This document shows positions 21,700 through 33,115 of a stretch of 64,000 nt of DNA, piece by piece. Source of the stretch: Diphasiastrum complanatum (Eukaryota > Streptophyta > Lycopodiopsida > Lycopodiales > Lycopodiaceae); the NCBI GenBank assembly GCA_029204225.1, contig CM055101.1, forward strand, positions 60,717,340-60,781,339, in the 5' to 3' direction. The position numbers and the translations under genes were made by a program. Each line of letters opens with the position of its first letter. The first letter of the stretch is position 1. The notes under the pieces were generated by a model. The model saw nothing but the letters and a program-made list of their open reading frames with translations. It was not told the origin of the DNA and searched no databases.

Positions 21700-22290
21700 A
21701 TGGCAACGAACCTGCAGCAAAAACTTGTGAGTGTATTCAATGGCAGCAACTACACTGTCTGAAAACACAAGATGAAGATGCTACTCAGAGGAGAAGGCCT
21801 ATGGAGCGTAGTGGATGGAACAAAAGTCAGACCACAACAAAATCTGGCTGAATGGAGAAAAAAGAACAATAGAGCAATGGCGCTCATCACTCTGTCACTT
21901 GCAGAAGACATCATGATGACCACCATGGACTATGAAACCAGCCACGAAATGTGGGAAAGGCTACAAACAAAACATGAGCAGATGACAAGTGCAGAGGTCT
22001 TGCATCTCAAAAATCAGCTTCTAAATATGAAGTGGGACGACAGTGATCTAGACAAGCATGTTGGGAAGATGAAAGCCATCTTCGATCAATTAGCAGCTAC
22101 AAATTAGACTCATGCGATCCCACCGGAGCAGCAGTTCCTACACTTTATAAGAACTCTACCATCTCCCTACTACAGCTTGAGGTCAATACTCACGAGGATG
22201 CCTAACATGACATTCAGTGATGCTATTAAAGTTGTGAAGGATGTACGAAGGCCACATCTAGCTGTAAAGACTTAGAGGGAGTCCTGCATG
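21700..22290 (+). pseudogene. gag: Copia VI gag (partial, broken)
   Basis: The ATG at 21,700 opens MATNLQQKLVSVFNGSNYTV, then TGA where family members have Trp, then KHKMKMLLRGEGLWSVVDG, the N-terminal gag pattern of plant copia elements. A long helical gag region continues (EMWERLQTKHEQM, LDKHVGKMKAIFDQL). A stop follows at 22,105, and the frame goes on through PPEQQFLHFIRTLPSPYYS to about 22,270. The zinc knuckle and pol are absent here, because unrelated sequence follows. Confidence 0.85.
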
Positions 22291-22429
22291 TTCCCACATT
22301 GAAAAGCGATATGTTGTCAGTAGCAAAGATCACTGATATGGGACTAAGTGTTACTTTCAATAGTAACGAATGTCACATAAAGGATTGTGAACCAACCGGA
22401 TCCTAGTGACAAATGAAAGAAAAGGCAAC

Positions 22430-22721
22430 TTGTATCGAACAAGTGTCCAAACAAGAGGATGGTGGAGCTATTGCCCAGGCCAAATGGGCTGATTGTAAAT
22501 ACTAACATAGAGACTGTTGATGCAAAGGTAAAAGGATCTTTTCACGTTTTTTATTTACATGATGGCATGGAGTTTAAAATATTTTAACAATTTTTCGCTG
22601 TGATCTCTCAGTCTTCGCAACAAGACGATGCTTTCAGCTGTGGATGGTTTTCCATCTGGAATGTTAAATCATTCTTGGATTGGTACATGATGCAAACTCC
22701 AAATGCTAATATCTGTGAGGT
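22430..22721 (+). pseudogene. Exon-like fragment, possible Ulp1-type peptidase C-terminus
   Basis: Open stretches read LLPRPNGLIVNTNIETVDAK and FHVFYLHDGMEFKIF, then, after a CTCTCAG acceptor-like site at about 22,610, DDAFSCGWFSIWNVKSFLDW ending before GTAAAA at 22,720. The D-x-x-CG(W/F) pattern recalls the catalytic Cys region of Ulp1-like peptidases carried by some plant DNA transposons, but the match is short. It has no relation to the copia gag before it. Confidence 0.3.
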
Positions 22722-23069
22722 AAAATTTTCAACTTCCAGTATCCTGATGATATTATATTAACTTTGTGTAATTATATATTTTTAGACATTGGCTAATACA
22801 TACATACACTTGATTTTTTTAAATTGTAGTTTTGACAATTTCTACGCTTCTATTTAAATCCTTGCATTGTATGCAATTTTCTTGTCTTGGTCTTACCTGT
22901 ACATCAAAGAAACTTGTTAAACGATATCAACATGGAGATTATTTTAAATGCAATCTTGCAATATCGAAAACACTGAAGTAAGTCTAAATAAAATCATTGC
23001 AAGCCATTTCAAATGTGCATTAAAAAAAATGCACATACACCTACCAATCTCTCATTGACTCGAAAACAG

Positions 23070-23464
23070 AAGTGTTCAGAAATATCATATTGCAGCAAGG
23101 TAAGCTCTGAGCAAATGTGATCGAGTGTCCAATCTTCCTCCACCTCAATTGTTGTAATAGTAGAATTATTTTACTTCACTTGGATTTCTATTTGATCTTG
23201 ATGATTCATCGTAAAATCCTAATCCAATGCTTTCCATTCATTGCCAACTTTGGACCATCTTCTATAATAAAATGTTAAAGAAAGCACTTGTTTTTCTATA
23301 AGATATCTAAATTTCAATGACGATCTATTAACTGTGCACTCGATATTGCCATTACTCTTTTTATCCCATTGATCATCAAGGAGGCTTGATAACATATCGC
23401 CTGTTAAATCACTACAAATAAACATATTCACTGTTCTACAAATATTACATGCAACAACACCCAC
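23070..23464 (-). pseudogene. Family X protein fragment, copy 1
   Basis: The minus-strand frame reads DDQWDKKSNGNIECTVNRSS and KFRYLIEKQVLSLTFYYRRW, then, after two stops, VEVEEDWTLDHICSELTLLQ. Each block matches the plus-strand frame at 46,960-47,330 (DEGWDKRSDGIIEC, FRYQIEKQMLSLCFHYQRW, VEAEEYWSLNYIRRELLLLQ). The protein family is therefore repeated, but I do not recognise it. Its upstream end is fused to a copia protease fragment at about 23,460. Confidence 0.65.
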
Positions 23465-23845
23465 ATGTTTAGAACCATTTCGAGGTATAATGAATCTCGA
23501 ATAGTTTGTCTTCTTGTACTTAGATAATATTTTTTTCGAGGAAACAAATTGTGAGGTGGCTCCCGAATCAAGTACTACTTCTCAAATTTTAGAATCTGTT
23601 GAACAACATTCATCAGCACTAACATAAGCTGCTGAGTTCCTTGTTGTCCTATCTTCTGCTGTTCTAGAGCATTCTACTTTGTCTTCGACATAGTTTGAAT
23701 ATGAAGGTTCGCTTCGATTCTGCTCCTTTTTGTTTATGGGATTTTGATAACAGTCTACTGCTGCGTGACCCCGTTTATGACAATGAATGCATTCAATCTT
23801 TGGATTTAACCAACACTTATCTTCTGTGTGACTTGATCTAAACAT
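23465..23845 (-). pseudogene. Copia gag zinc-knuckle/protease fragment
   Basis: The minus-strand frame contains CWLNPKIECIHCHKRGHAAV followed by DC, a CCHC knuckle nearly identical to the second knuckle of copia II (29,952-29,993). After a stop at about 23,582 comes VLDSGATSQFVSSKK, the copia aspartic-protease active site. It is truncated on both sides, by family X at the low end and by gypsy sequence at the high end. Confidence 0.85.
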
Positions 23846-23846
23846 G

Positions 23847-24895
23847 AACTTAATTCTATTATGAAGAATTTTGATTTTAAAGTTTATTTATGTTTTCATA
23901 ATGATAGCATTTGTTACAATGATGAAGAACTTACCAAAAAGCCATGAATATATCCAGTGAGAACACTACAGAATTTGAAGCCTATAATGAACTTAGGCAG
24001 GAATTCAATGATGCTTTTTTAGACCTTCCTGTAGGTTTACCACCAAAAAGGATAGTTGATCATAAAATTGACCTAATACCTGGAGCAATTTCAATCGCAC
24101 AGCGTCCTTATAGGATGAGTGCATCGGAAGAGACTGAGGTAAGTAAGTATTTACATGATTACTTAAAAAAGGGGTGGGTACAACCTAGTAAGTCTCCTTG
24201 GACATCACCAATGGTTCTGGTTGCCAAGAAGGATGGGACTATAAGATTTTGCATCGACTATAAGAAATTGAACAAGGTAACCGTTAAGAATAGATATCCA
24301 CTGCCGCGGATGAATGATCTAATAGACTATCTTGGTGGTGCTGGGTACTTTACCAAGATAGATCTAAGATCAAACTACCATCAGATACGCATTAAGGCAA
24401 AATATATACCAAAAACTGGATTTCGAACTCGCTTTGGTCACTACGAATTTTTGTTGTTGCCTTTTAGTTTGACTCCAATACATGATGAATGATTTGTTCA
24501 GGCCATATTTGGAAAGATTCGTAGTGGTATTCTTAGATTATATCCAAGTGTTCGATAAGACTTTGTAGAACATAAAGAGCATCTTAGGATTGTCTTGGAC
24601 ATCCTAAGAAGGGAAAAGCTCTTTGCCAAGGAGTCTAAGTGTGACTTTTTTGCTAAGGATTTGTCCTACTTGGGGGCTGGAATCAGACGGTCAAACGGAA
24701 AGGACTAATCAGATGATGGAGGATATGCTTCAAGCATATGTGGGCCATCGGCAGTCTAATTGGGAACAATACCTTCCACTAGTGGAATTTGCATACAACA
24801 ATGCAAAACATTCAGCTACCAGATTCAGCCCTTTCATGCTTATGTATGGTTTTCAATCTCGATCACCAATTAGTGTTGGCATGAAAAACCTATGG
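23847..24895 (+). pseudogene. Gypsy A: RT fused to integrase by internal deletion
   Basis: Collinear with gypsy B (36,527-37,370) up to about 24,672. It carries the Ty3/gypsy RT blocks [33 protein letters not shown] and [14 protein letters not shown]. The catalytic pair reads FLDY at about 24,530 instead of FLDD, so the enzyme would be dead. A stop follows. At about 24,673 RT sequence jumps directly into integrase (ESDGQTERTNQMMEDMLQAY, PLVEFAYNNAKHS), losing the rest of RT, RNase H and most of INT. At about 24,895 gypsy ends and copia begins. Confidence 0.85.
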
Positions 24896-26595
24896 TGCAA
24901 GCCGCAACTGATTTCCTTGCCCATATATGATGTTGAAACATGTCAAATCTCAGTTAATTGTGACATTGTCTTCCTCAAAGACAAGTTCTACGATTTTAAG
25001 CAGAAACAAGAAATGCATGAGTTTGTGCCAACAATTCCATTCACCATCAATAGGCCTAGATCTATGACTGTTCAACCACAAGTTGAAGCTATCCCAATCA
25101 TTCACCTAGGAGAAGCATCTACTCAAGCACCTGCATTCAATCAGTCATGATGAACCTTCTACTATTGTAGAAGCACTATCAATGTCAGATGCAGACCAAT
25201 GGAAAGCTACCATGGATGCTGAGTACAATTATCTAATGAAGAAAAAAACCTAGAGTCTTGCTACTCCTCCTACAGGTATAAAACCTATTGACTCTAAGTG
25301 GATCTTCAAGCTAAAGCTTAGCCCAGATGGATCAATATTCAAATGAAAAACTTGATTAGTGTTTAAAGGATTTGAGCAAGTCTTGGAGGAATAGATTACA
25401 TTGACATCTTCAGTCCAATGGTAAAACATCAATCTATTCGTACCTTGCTGCCTATAGTTGTTGTAGGAGACCTGGGCATTCACCAAATGGACGTCCAGAC
25501 AACATTCCTTCACGAATATATACAAAAAGAGATATTCATTTATCAACCAGAAAGTTACGTCCTTTAAGGTCAAGAGCATTTGGTATGTAAATTGCATAAG
25601 ACACTATATGGCCTTAAGCAAGCTCCTAGGGCCTAGTATGAAAGAATCAATCACTTCTTGTTGCAGCACAATTTCACTTCTTGCTCTACTGACTCAAATG
25701 TATTTCTCAAACGTAAAGGGTCAAACTATGTTATAATAGCATTATATGTTGATGATTCATTAATTATCAGCTATTCAAATCAGTTGCAGCATGAAGCCAA
25801 ATCTTTGCTTTCATCAGAATTCGAGATTACTGGTTTAGGCCCATTTCATTACCTACTCGATATGGAGATCAACAGAGATCGCGCAAGAAGAAGAATCACT
25901 ATAAGCCAAAAATCCTATCTAACCAATGTAATTTGCAAATATGGCATGGAAGACTACAAGCGGATAGACACATCTATGGATCCAGAATCCAAGCTATCAA
26001 AAGACATGTGTCCCAAAACTCAAGCAGATCAGCATGAAATATGTAGATATCTTATTAGTCTATCATAGGATCTATAACGTATTCTATGATCTGTACACGA
26101 CCTGATCTAGCATATGCGTTAAGCACACTGTCTCAATACATTCCCAATCTAGGCCTACAACATTGGAAGGCTCTGAAAAGAGTATTGAAGTACATTCAAG
26201 CTATGAAGCACTATGCTTTGAGCTTTAACGGTAATACAGAAGCTACCCTTTCGCTAATCATTTATTTAGATTCAGATTGGGTAGGAGACATGGACACCAA
26301 AAAATCAAGAGGTTACATTTATTTTCTTACAGGAGGACTCATTTCATGGAACAACAAAAAGCAGAAATGTATTTCATTGTCCTCTACAAAATCAGAATAC
26401 GTTGCAGCTACATCAGCAGTGAAGGAGATAATTTGGCTCAGAAGGTTGCTACAAGATCTACAATTTCCACAGATCAGTCCAACAATACTCCAGTGTGACA
26501 ATCAAAGCTGCATAGCTCTATCTTTGAACCCACGAACTCATAATAGAACTAAGAATATTGAGGTTCAATTTCATTTTCTTAGAGAGAAAATTTGA
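24896..26595 (+). pseudogene. pol: Copia VI pol: integrase end, RT and RNase H
   Basis: The first part (YDVETCQISVNCDIVFLKDK) is the copia integrase C-terminus. The RT N-terminal part (25,150-25,660) is scattered over frames with stops but shows SKWIFKLKLSPDGS. From 25,658 the RT reads YVDDSLIISY, keeping the catalytic YVDD. RNase H from 26,086 reads YLDSDWVGDMD, SSTKSEYVAATSAVKEIIWL and LQCDNQSCIALSLNPR. The end is just after FLREKI at 26,595. It probably belongs with the gag at 21,700, with foreign pieces between. Confidence 0.82.
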
Positions 26596-26727
26596 AATAA
26601 AGATGTTGTACTAAGTTACTATCATACCAACAATATGTTGTCTTTGTCAAGAAAACATTCTACTTTAGTAGATATGATAAATCTCAATTGTAATTCAGAT
26701 TCGTAGTAGTTACCTTAAGGAAAAGTG

Positions 26728-27216
26728 TTGGATTTTAACTTACTCTTACTAATTCTAATTGGCCTCCTTCCTTCTAAGTAAACCTCTCTCTCAAAAAGAA
26801 CTGCATTTCGCAACAGTCTGCATTTCTACTCACAAACTTCAATAGGCGAAAAAACCAACAAAGTCTTTACACTCACTTTCGGGCGATATTGAACACAAAG
26901 CATTTTGCGAAAAATGCGACAAAAGTTCAGTCAAGATTTCGGGCACTTCCAAGCCATAGGAGGCAGATTTAAACAAGACTTCAAGTAAAAACTGTCTTCA
27001 TCTTCATGCTCCGATAATAATTGATCTAATTGATCAGTTAAATAGCTGTTAAACTTGTAATTGTAAAGTTAGAATAATGCAAGATTAACTAGTTGCTATA
27101 TATGAAAGGAGCTTGTAGATAGACCAGAGATGCAAGTTGATGCATGAAGATACTCCAATAGAAATCTTACGACCAAAAACATGTCTTCTAGTAGCTGACT
27201 CCTCAGAGTTAGTGAT

Positions 27217-27218
<2 letters not shown>
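26728..27218 (+). mobile_element. Copia VI 3' LTR, left part
   Basis: TGTTGGATTTTAAC follows the polypurine-like CCTTAAGGAAAAG, about 130 bp after the RNase H frame. The right end is unknown because no partner LTR is recognisable; a GA microsatellite follows. Confidence 0.6.

Positions 27219-27304
<86 letters not shown>
27219..27304. repeat. (GA)n microsatellite
   Basis: About 86 bp of uninterrupted GA. It makes spurious repeat-encoding reading frames on both strands. Confidence 0.97.
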
Positions 27305-27310
<6 letters not shown>

Positions 27311-27860
27311 CTAAACCATAACAATGTTACATTTCTGTAAGTAGGATCACGCGCTTATCAATGCAATTGTATTGTGATGTGATCATTGTTATTACAACAT
27401 TAATATACAGATCCGCTATCATTCTAACTCTTGCATTCTTGTGAATGTTAATTAACTCTCACTCTACTTCTGTAATCATCATAAACGAAGAAATGTATGG
27501 CTGTCTTTGATGCCTAACTATATTTACATTTCTTTATCAGAATATCAGCATCAGAGAATTGCATGGCTTTCTCAGATGCCTAATTGTTTTTGCAATCTCT
27601 TTCCATGGTAGTCCAAGACTTCTACACTGATACTCATTATTATCACAATCAGAATAGCTCTATAATCTCCATTCTCTGGGTAATCCAAGATCCTAATAAC
27701 ATAAGTTTTCTTCACTGTTTTTCAGTTGGTGTGAGGGCTGATAAGCCCAAAGTTTTATTCCGCATTCACCACACCCAACAAGAGTGGTGCTGAGTAGATG
27801 TTGATTTTTCTACATTTGCAACATTGGTAGGATTGATTTCTTTCTAAAAAAAGATCAGGT
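27305..27860. other. Unassigned stretch between copia fragments
   Basis: AT-rich; the word (TC)AGATGCCTAA occurs twice near 27,510 and 27,574 within a repeated GCATGGCTNTCT context. No coding frame that I trust. Confidence 0.4.
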
Positions 27861-28336
27861 TATGGATTTGGATCTTAAATGGTCTGAAATTCTTCACATT
27901 GTACATACTGATATATGTGGCCTGATGCAGACACCATCACTGCTTGGTGCTAAATTCTTTATTATTTTCATAGATGACTATTCCAAAAGATTTGTTGTAT
28001 ATTTTCTGAAGCAAAAATTTGAAGCCTTCTAGTTCTTCAAGAAATACAAAGAAAAATAGGCAAGAACATCAAAGTCAAAGCAGATGAAGACGAATGGTTC
28101 GCGTACACGAAAGATTCACGAACGAGAATCTTTTGTGGTCTGGCACAAGAATCTTTTGCGGTCCAGTACGAGAGAAGGCAAACGACCAAAACAAAATTAG
28201 CAATGGAAACAAAACCAATGATGAAAATGAAAACCAACGACGAAAACAAAACCTTCTCCTGCCCTCCATGCTCCAAAGAGTACCAGCAAAGATCACACAA
28301 GTACCCAAAAGTACAAATATCTGATCTGATAGCATG
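27861..28336 (+). pseudogene. Copia integrase fragment
   Basis: The frame reads WSEILHIVHTDICGLMQTPS, then FIIFIDDYSKRFVVYFLKQK. These are the first catalytic Asp (HTDICG) and the IDDYS block of copia integrase. One stop interrupts it near 28,031. Further on, an open frame runs GKNIKVKADEDEW to a TGA at 28,336, where family members have the second catalytic Asp in a GGGE(Y/F) context that is not recognisable here. Gag, RT and RNase H are absent. Confidence 0.7.
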
Positions 28337-28999
28337 ACGTCAGCAGATACATTTTAGGTCGTGGCTAATCTGCCACTCTTGTAATTCCCTGATTAGTTGT
28401 AGATGCTTAATCACTCTAATCTTAGATTTACATAGAGCGACTATACTTATTGGATGATGCTTGACATATAGATCAACAGAGTACACATACAATGTACTGT
28501 AGTAGTCTGATGCTAGTAAGCAATCAAGATGATATACAAAATACATGTCCGCCTGCGTGCGAAGACAATTATGTCTAGGATCTGTAGATCCAACTGTCCG
28601 CTAGTAAAGTGAGACGATTGCTCGTGAGAGAACTGTGTTTTCTCCCACGCCAACACACTGCATGGATTTGCATGCAGTGCTTGAAGAAATCAGAGAAAGA
28701 TCAATATAGATATTTTTTTCTCGTTGTCTCTGATCTCGAATGCAAATTTGTCTGTTGTTAATTGTGTGTCTGAGTTTTTCTTGTTCATTTGAATTTCGCA
28801 CCTTGGTTGAAACTATATTGAATGTTGTATTAATTTTATAAATGTAGATAAGCAGTGCCTGACTACACTCTGGAGGACTGTAGGAGTGATTCACCTAGCA
28901 ATGTCCAGCGATCGCATCTGAACTCCATCTGAACGCAAGAGAGTCATGGTTCCTTCGCAAAAGCTTCGCGACTGCAATCTTGATTTCCATCATCATCAG
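28337..28999 (+). mobile_element. Copia II 5' LTR (left edge approximate)
   Basis: The right end is fixed by the primer-binding site at 29,000; the sequence before it ends CATCATCAG. The TGACGTCAGC at about 28,336 is a possible LTR start, because coding homology of the previous fragment stops there, but no 3' partner survives to prove it. Confidence 0.5.
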
Positions 29000-29011
29000 T
29001 GGTATCAGAGC
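29000..29011 (+). other. Primer-binding site of copia II
   Basis: A perfect TGGTATCAGAGC, initiator tRNA-Met type. Confidence 0.88.
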
Positions 29012-29132
29012 CGATCATCGTGTCATATTCTGACATAGCCAAGAAGCTAGCAGATCCAGAAGGCCAATCATTCAAACAAACAACCATCAACAAGGGAACA
29101 AACTCCAAGAAGCAGTGGCTTCAATCAGCAGC

Positions 29133-30215
29133 ATGCAGAGCAAGATCTGCACAATACTTGATTCTTCAGGATCTAACTTTCTAGCCTAAAAAGTTAAAAC
29201 ATCATTGATACTCAAGGACGAAGGACTATTTCCTTGGGTGGATGGCACAGAAGAAATGCCTACGACAACAGGCAAGGAGCTACGCGAATGGAGGGAGAAA
29301 AATGACAAGGCAGTAGCCTTGCTATCATCTTCCATCAAAGATAGTCTCACACTTGACCTAGCTACACTCTCCAAAGCTAAGGAGATGTGAGATGCATTAC
29401 TCACCAGATTTCAGACGAAGTCAAGGAGTCAAATCATGATGCTGGAAGATCGGCTGACCTATCTACAGTGGGATGGAAAAGACCTCACCTCTTTCGTGAG
29501 AAAAATGAAGGATATGTTTCTATCACTACATAGCTCTAGAGTAGAGAATACAGTGTCAGCTGAGAAGCATCTCACATACCTATTGAGAGCCTTACCCAGA
29601 TCATTCCAAATGACAAGAACCCAACTTGCGAAAGATCCTGCCATGAACCCAACTTGTGAAAAGGCGATTGTCGAGATTCGAGAGGAAGTCGAGGCCAGAG
29701 AACATCTTGATCACAAAGATGGTTTTGACTAGGCCCTCTACGGCAACAAAGAAAAATCCAAAAAGCAATTCAAGTCTAAGAGGGAGCTGAATCAGAGACA
29801 GGATCGTGATCAGCAAGCTGAGGGAACCAACAAAGGCAACTGGAAGAGCAAAGGTAGGTTGAAACAACAAGGTGCAGACAAGAAAACTTGCATGAGATGC
29901 AGAAGAGACGGGCATACAATAGATACATGCTGGCTCAATCCCAAGATTGAGTGTATCCATTGCCATAAGAAGGGTCACGCAGCCATGGATTGCAGCCAGA
30001 ACCCAAGAAACAAATCAACACAGAACATACAGGAGAACAACAATAGTTCATCCTATGTCGAGGAGTCTGAGAGCTCAAAAATGGACGAAGAAAAAACAAA
30101 CAGAAACTGTTCGACTGCCTATATCTGTGAAGATGTGTGTGCAGCATCAACATCTAATACACATGAGGTAATTCTAGACTCAGGAGCCACCTCACACTTC
30201 GTGACATTAAGATGA
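29133..30215 (+). pseudogene. gag: Copia II gag and protease
   Basis: From the ATG at 29,133 the frame reads SSGSNFLA, a stop, then ILKDEGLFPWVDGTEEM, the copia gag start. It continues through DRLTYLQWDGKDLTSFVRKM to two adjacent CCHC knuckles, CMRCRRDGHTIDTC (29,889) and CIHCHKKGHAAMDC (29,952). The protease active site VILDSGATSHFVTL lies near 30,168. Stops interrupt at about 29,189, 29,388, 29,730 and 30,213. Two knuckles are more than the single one seen in most copia elements. It lies in line with integrase downstream. Confidence 0.9.
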
Positions 30216-31473
30216 ATAATGTCTAATTTCAGAAGTGCAGATCCCTCAAGATTCATAGTTCTTGGAGATGGATCTAGACATCAAGTGAACAAGAACAATA
30301 TTGGTTCACTATGGCTCAACACCAACAGCAGAGACAGACGACTCGAAGATGTTCTGTTTGTGCCTACTCTGCAATAAGACTTGTTCTCTATAGCAAGAAT
30401 AGTAGATGCAAGGATGCATGTGACGTTTTTTTATGAAGCATGCAATGTGATTGATGCCAGTACCAGTACTTTGATTGCTCAAGGCAGAAGGAAAGGAAAC
30501 CCATATCATCTGAAGGTACGCCTACCTGCAGATTAGGTGCATCAGACTCATGATGACCAGCCAAACACTCTGTGGCACAGGAGAATCTGCCACACGAACT
30601 CAATGGCACTTTACCAAGCAAGCTATCATGGAGCAATAATAGGGGTCAGCATCTCGAATGCAACCACTTCGACCACTTGTGATGCATGTTTGAAGGGCAA
30701 GATGTCACGCACACCATTCATCAAAGACTCCTACAGAACGACTAGGATTCTGGAGCTAGTGCATTCTGACATCTGTGGTCCATTCAATGTGATCTCAGTA
30801 GGAGGTTCAAAATATTATATAACCTTCATTGATGATCATAGAAAATTTGCCAAAGTGTATTTTATTCAAAATAAATCTGAAGCACTTGATAAATTCATAG
30901 AATATGTGAATTGGGCTGAGAGATGTACATGTAGCAAAGTGAAGCAGATCAGAACAGATCTAGGTGGCGAATACATCTCGAATCGCTTCATTGATCTATG
31001 CAATAATCGTGACATCATTCACAGAAGAACTGCAACCTACACAGCGCAGCACAATGGTGTTGCTGAACGAAAGAACAGGACCCTGATGGAAGCAGCCAGA
31101 TGCATGATGGCCTACTCAAAAGCTCCAAGGGCACTATGGGCTGAAGCAATAGCTACAACCGCATACATCCAGAACAGAACAGGCAAGTCTGTTGTTCCTC
31201 ACACGACACCACATGAGCTATGGTGGGGTAGAAAGCCCAAACAAAATCTTTGGCTGTGCAGCTTATGCACATATTCCTGATAAGCTTCAAAAGAAGCTTG
31301 ATGAGAAAGCAGAGCAGGGATTTCTGGTAGGTTATGACAATAATCTGTCATACTACAGAGTCTACATGCCAGACATGAACACTGTGAAAACAATGAGAGA
31401 TGTCAGATTCGATGAGACCAGGACAATGCCCAATGACGATCCTGTCAGCTACGAAGTTCTGGAGAGACAATAG
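30216..31473 (+). pseudogene. Copia II pre-integrase and integrase
   Basis: Protease tail and pre-integrase sequence run from 30,216. From 30,537 the frame reads LWHRRICHTNSM and CDACLKGK, giving the HHCC zinc ligands. The catalytic triad is visible as HSDICGP, IRTDLGGEY and HNGVAERKNRTLMEAAR. A frameshift near 31,240 moves the reading to the overlapping frame (IFGCAAYAHIPDKL, GFLVGYDN) up to 31,473. Only acidic linker-like sequence remains up to 31,687, because an unrelated LTR cuts the element before RT. Confidence 0.9.
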
Positions 31474-31687
31474 TATGACCTGCCACCAATGACAGAGGGA
31501 GAAAAGGACAAACACGAAAATGAAGATTTTTGAGTCATCTCCCATTCGAATGACGAATCTGACGAAGAAAGGTTCGAGAGACAACCTGCCGCCGCAGTAC
31601 CTATAAACCAAGATGGTTTCGGACCGAGCAGAATTATTACATACCTATATAACTAGCAGTACTTCAGACCCCTAATAGTCCATTTAG

Positions 31688-32698
31688 TGTTGGGGGCTAA
31701 ATGGCAAGGTATCCTTAGGATTAAGGGTATGTGCCCTTGGATAAGGGCAAACAAGTGACTATACCTTAGGTGGAGGTATGAAGTCACGTGACCCTTGGAT
31801 AAGGAGTACCCTTAGTATTAAGGGTAGGTGTCTTAGATTAAGGTACTAGTGTCCTTGGTTAAGGGCAGGTAGGTGTCTATGCCTTGGATGGAGGTATGGA
31901 ACCTAGAGAGGTGTTAGAAAGTCATTGGATGACTATTTTTCTAAACCTTGGGCCTCAACCTTGAACCATATCACTTTATTGGTCTAGGACCAAAGTATAC
32001 TTGCACAACTTGGGCAATGAGACCTAGTAGGAGGGCGCCCTTCTAAAGTGTCCATTGAGTTCCCAACTCCCACAAGAAAGGCATTCAAAGAGTCATAGGT
32101 TATGGAAGGAGTCTCTGACATTCCATAAGCCTATGGAGGCTCTTGGAGATTCTTTAACTCCCCTAGGCTTCTCTCTCTCTCATTGGATGTGCATGGAACT
32201 CCATAATGCATTGGATCTATATGAGGGTAGTAGGGCGCCCATTGGGAGGGGGAGATCTCTCTTGTTTGCTTTGCTTATGCTTTAGTGTTGCTACTAGTGT
32301 GTAGAGTGCTTTCTTGTGGTAGTATGCTTGAGGTTTGGATCTTGCTTATGTTATGGGGCATAAGTAGGATCTGGATCTTGAGGATTCTATGGAGTGTTGT
32401 GGTATGCTTGTGATTTGTTTATGGTTAGCAAGGGGGTGCTAGATAGGTCTTGCTTGGAGCTTGGATCTAGCTATGGTTGGGTGGTGAATACTTGAGGCCA
32501 GCTTGTTATCTATCTTTGTGTTTAAAGAGTAGGGACACAAGTGGAGGAGAGATCCTTGGAGGCTTGCAGATCCTTACTTGCAAGTGGAGGCATCCTAGCT
32601 TGGAGTTGGGGAGCATCTTGAAGCTTGCAGGTTGCTTGGAGGACATTTGAAGGCTCTACCTTGGATTTGGAGGTCATCCTCACTTCTACTTGTAAAAG
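31688..32698 (+). mobile_element. About 1-kb LTR inserted into copia II
   Basis: Begins TGTTGGGGGCTAAATGG exactly where copia II sequence stops and ends next to a primer-binding site. The first 250 bp contain a degenerate repeated block built around CCTTGG(A/T)TAAGGGCA and a CCTT-GGTGGAGGTATG-type word (about 31,734 and 31,849). There is no coding. The element downstream ends in a different LTR (34,865), so this LTR has no partner in the window. Confidence 0.75.
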
Positions 32699-32710
32699 TG
32701 GTATCGGAGC
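32699..32710 (+). other. Primer-binding site, one mismatch
   Basis: TGGTATCGGAGC has one A-to-G change from the initiator tRNA-Met consensus. Confidence 0.8.
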
Positions 32711-33115
32711 TAGACAAAGGATGGTAACCTTTCTAATCTTCTTCAAGTTCTATTAAGATCACCAACTAAATTTTTTTGGGAAGATTATAGGCTTTTCTAG
32801 TTGTAGGAAGCTTGTAGTTGAAGTACCCAATGAATCTAGTTCTCTTTGGAAGAGAGTAGTGATGCTTATAGAATTGTTTAGGGGCTGATTTTTTATCATG
32901 TTAGAGAAGTTTTAAAGTGGGCTTTGGGTTTTTAAAAGTTCTGAAAAATGATTTGTGGGATAGGTAGAGAAAGTCTACATACACAAATGTTTTTTGGCAA
33001 AAAGATTGATTCTAGCTATGTGTGTCGATCAAAACTAGTGTTTTTTTGCATAAATGAAGTGTTTGAAGTTCTTTTTCTCAGACCTATAAATCTGAAAATC
33101 AGATCTCATCTTGAT
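32711..33115. other. Leader remnant, no gag seen
   Basis: About 400 bp between the primer site and the pol linker. No gag, protease or integrase motif is present, so those domains are missing. Confidence 0.5.

Noticed and set aside
27085-27340. Reading frames of Leu-Ser or Arg-Glu repeats
   Set aside because: They translate the (GA)n microsatellite in different frames and have no other coding support.
28075-28335. Several overlapping ORFs on both strands
   Set aside because: All are shadows in the same 260 bp; only the plus frame continuing copia integrase has any family support.
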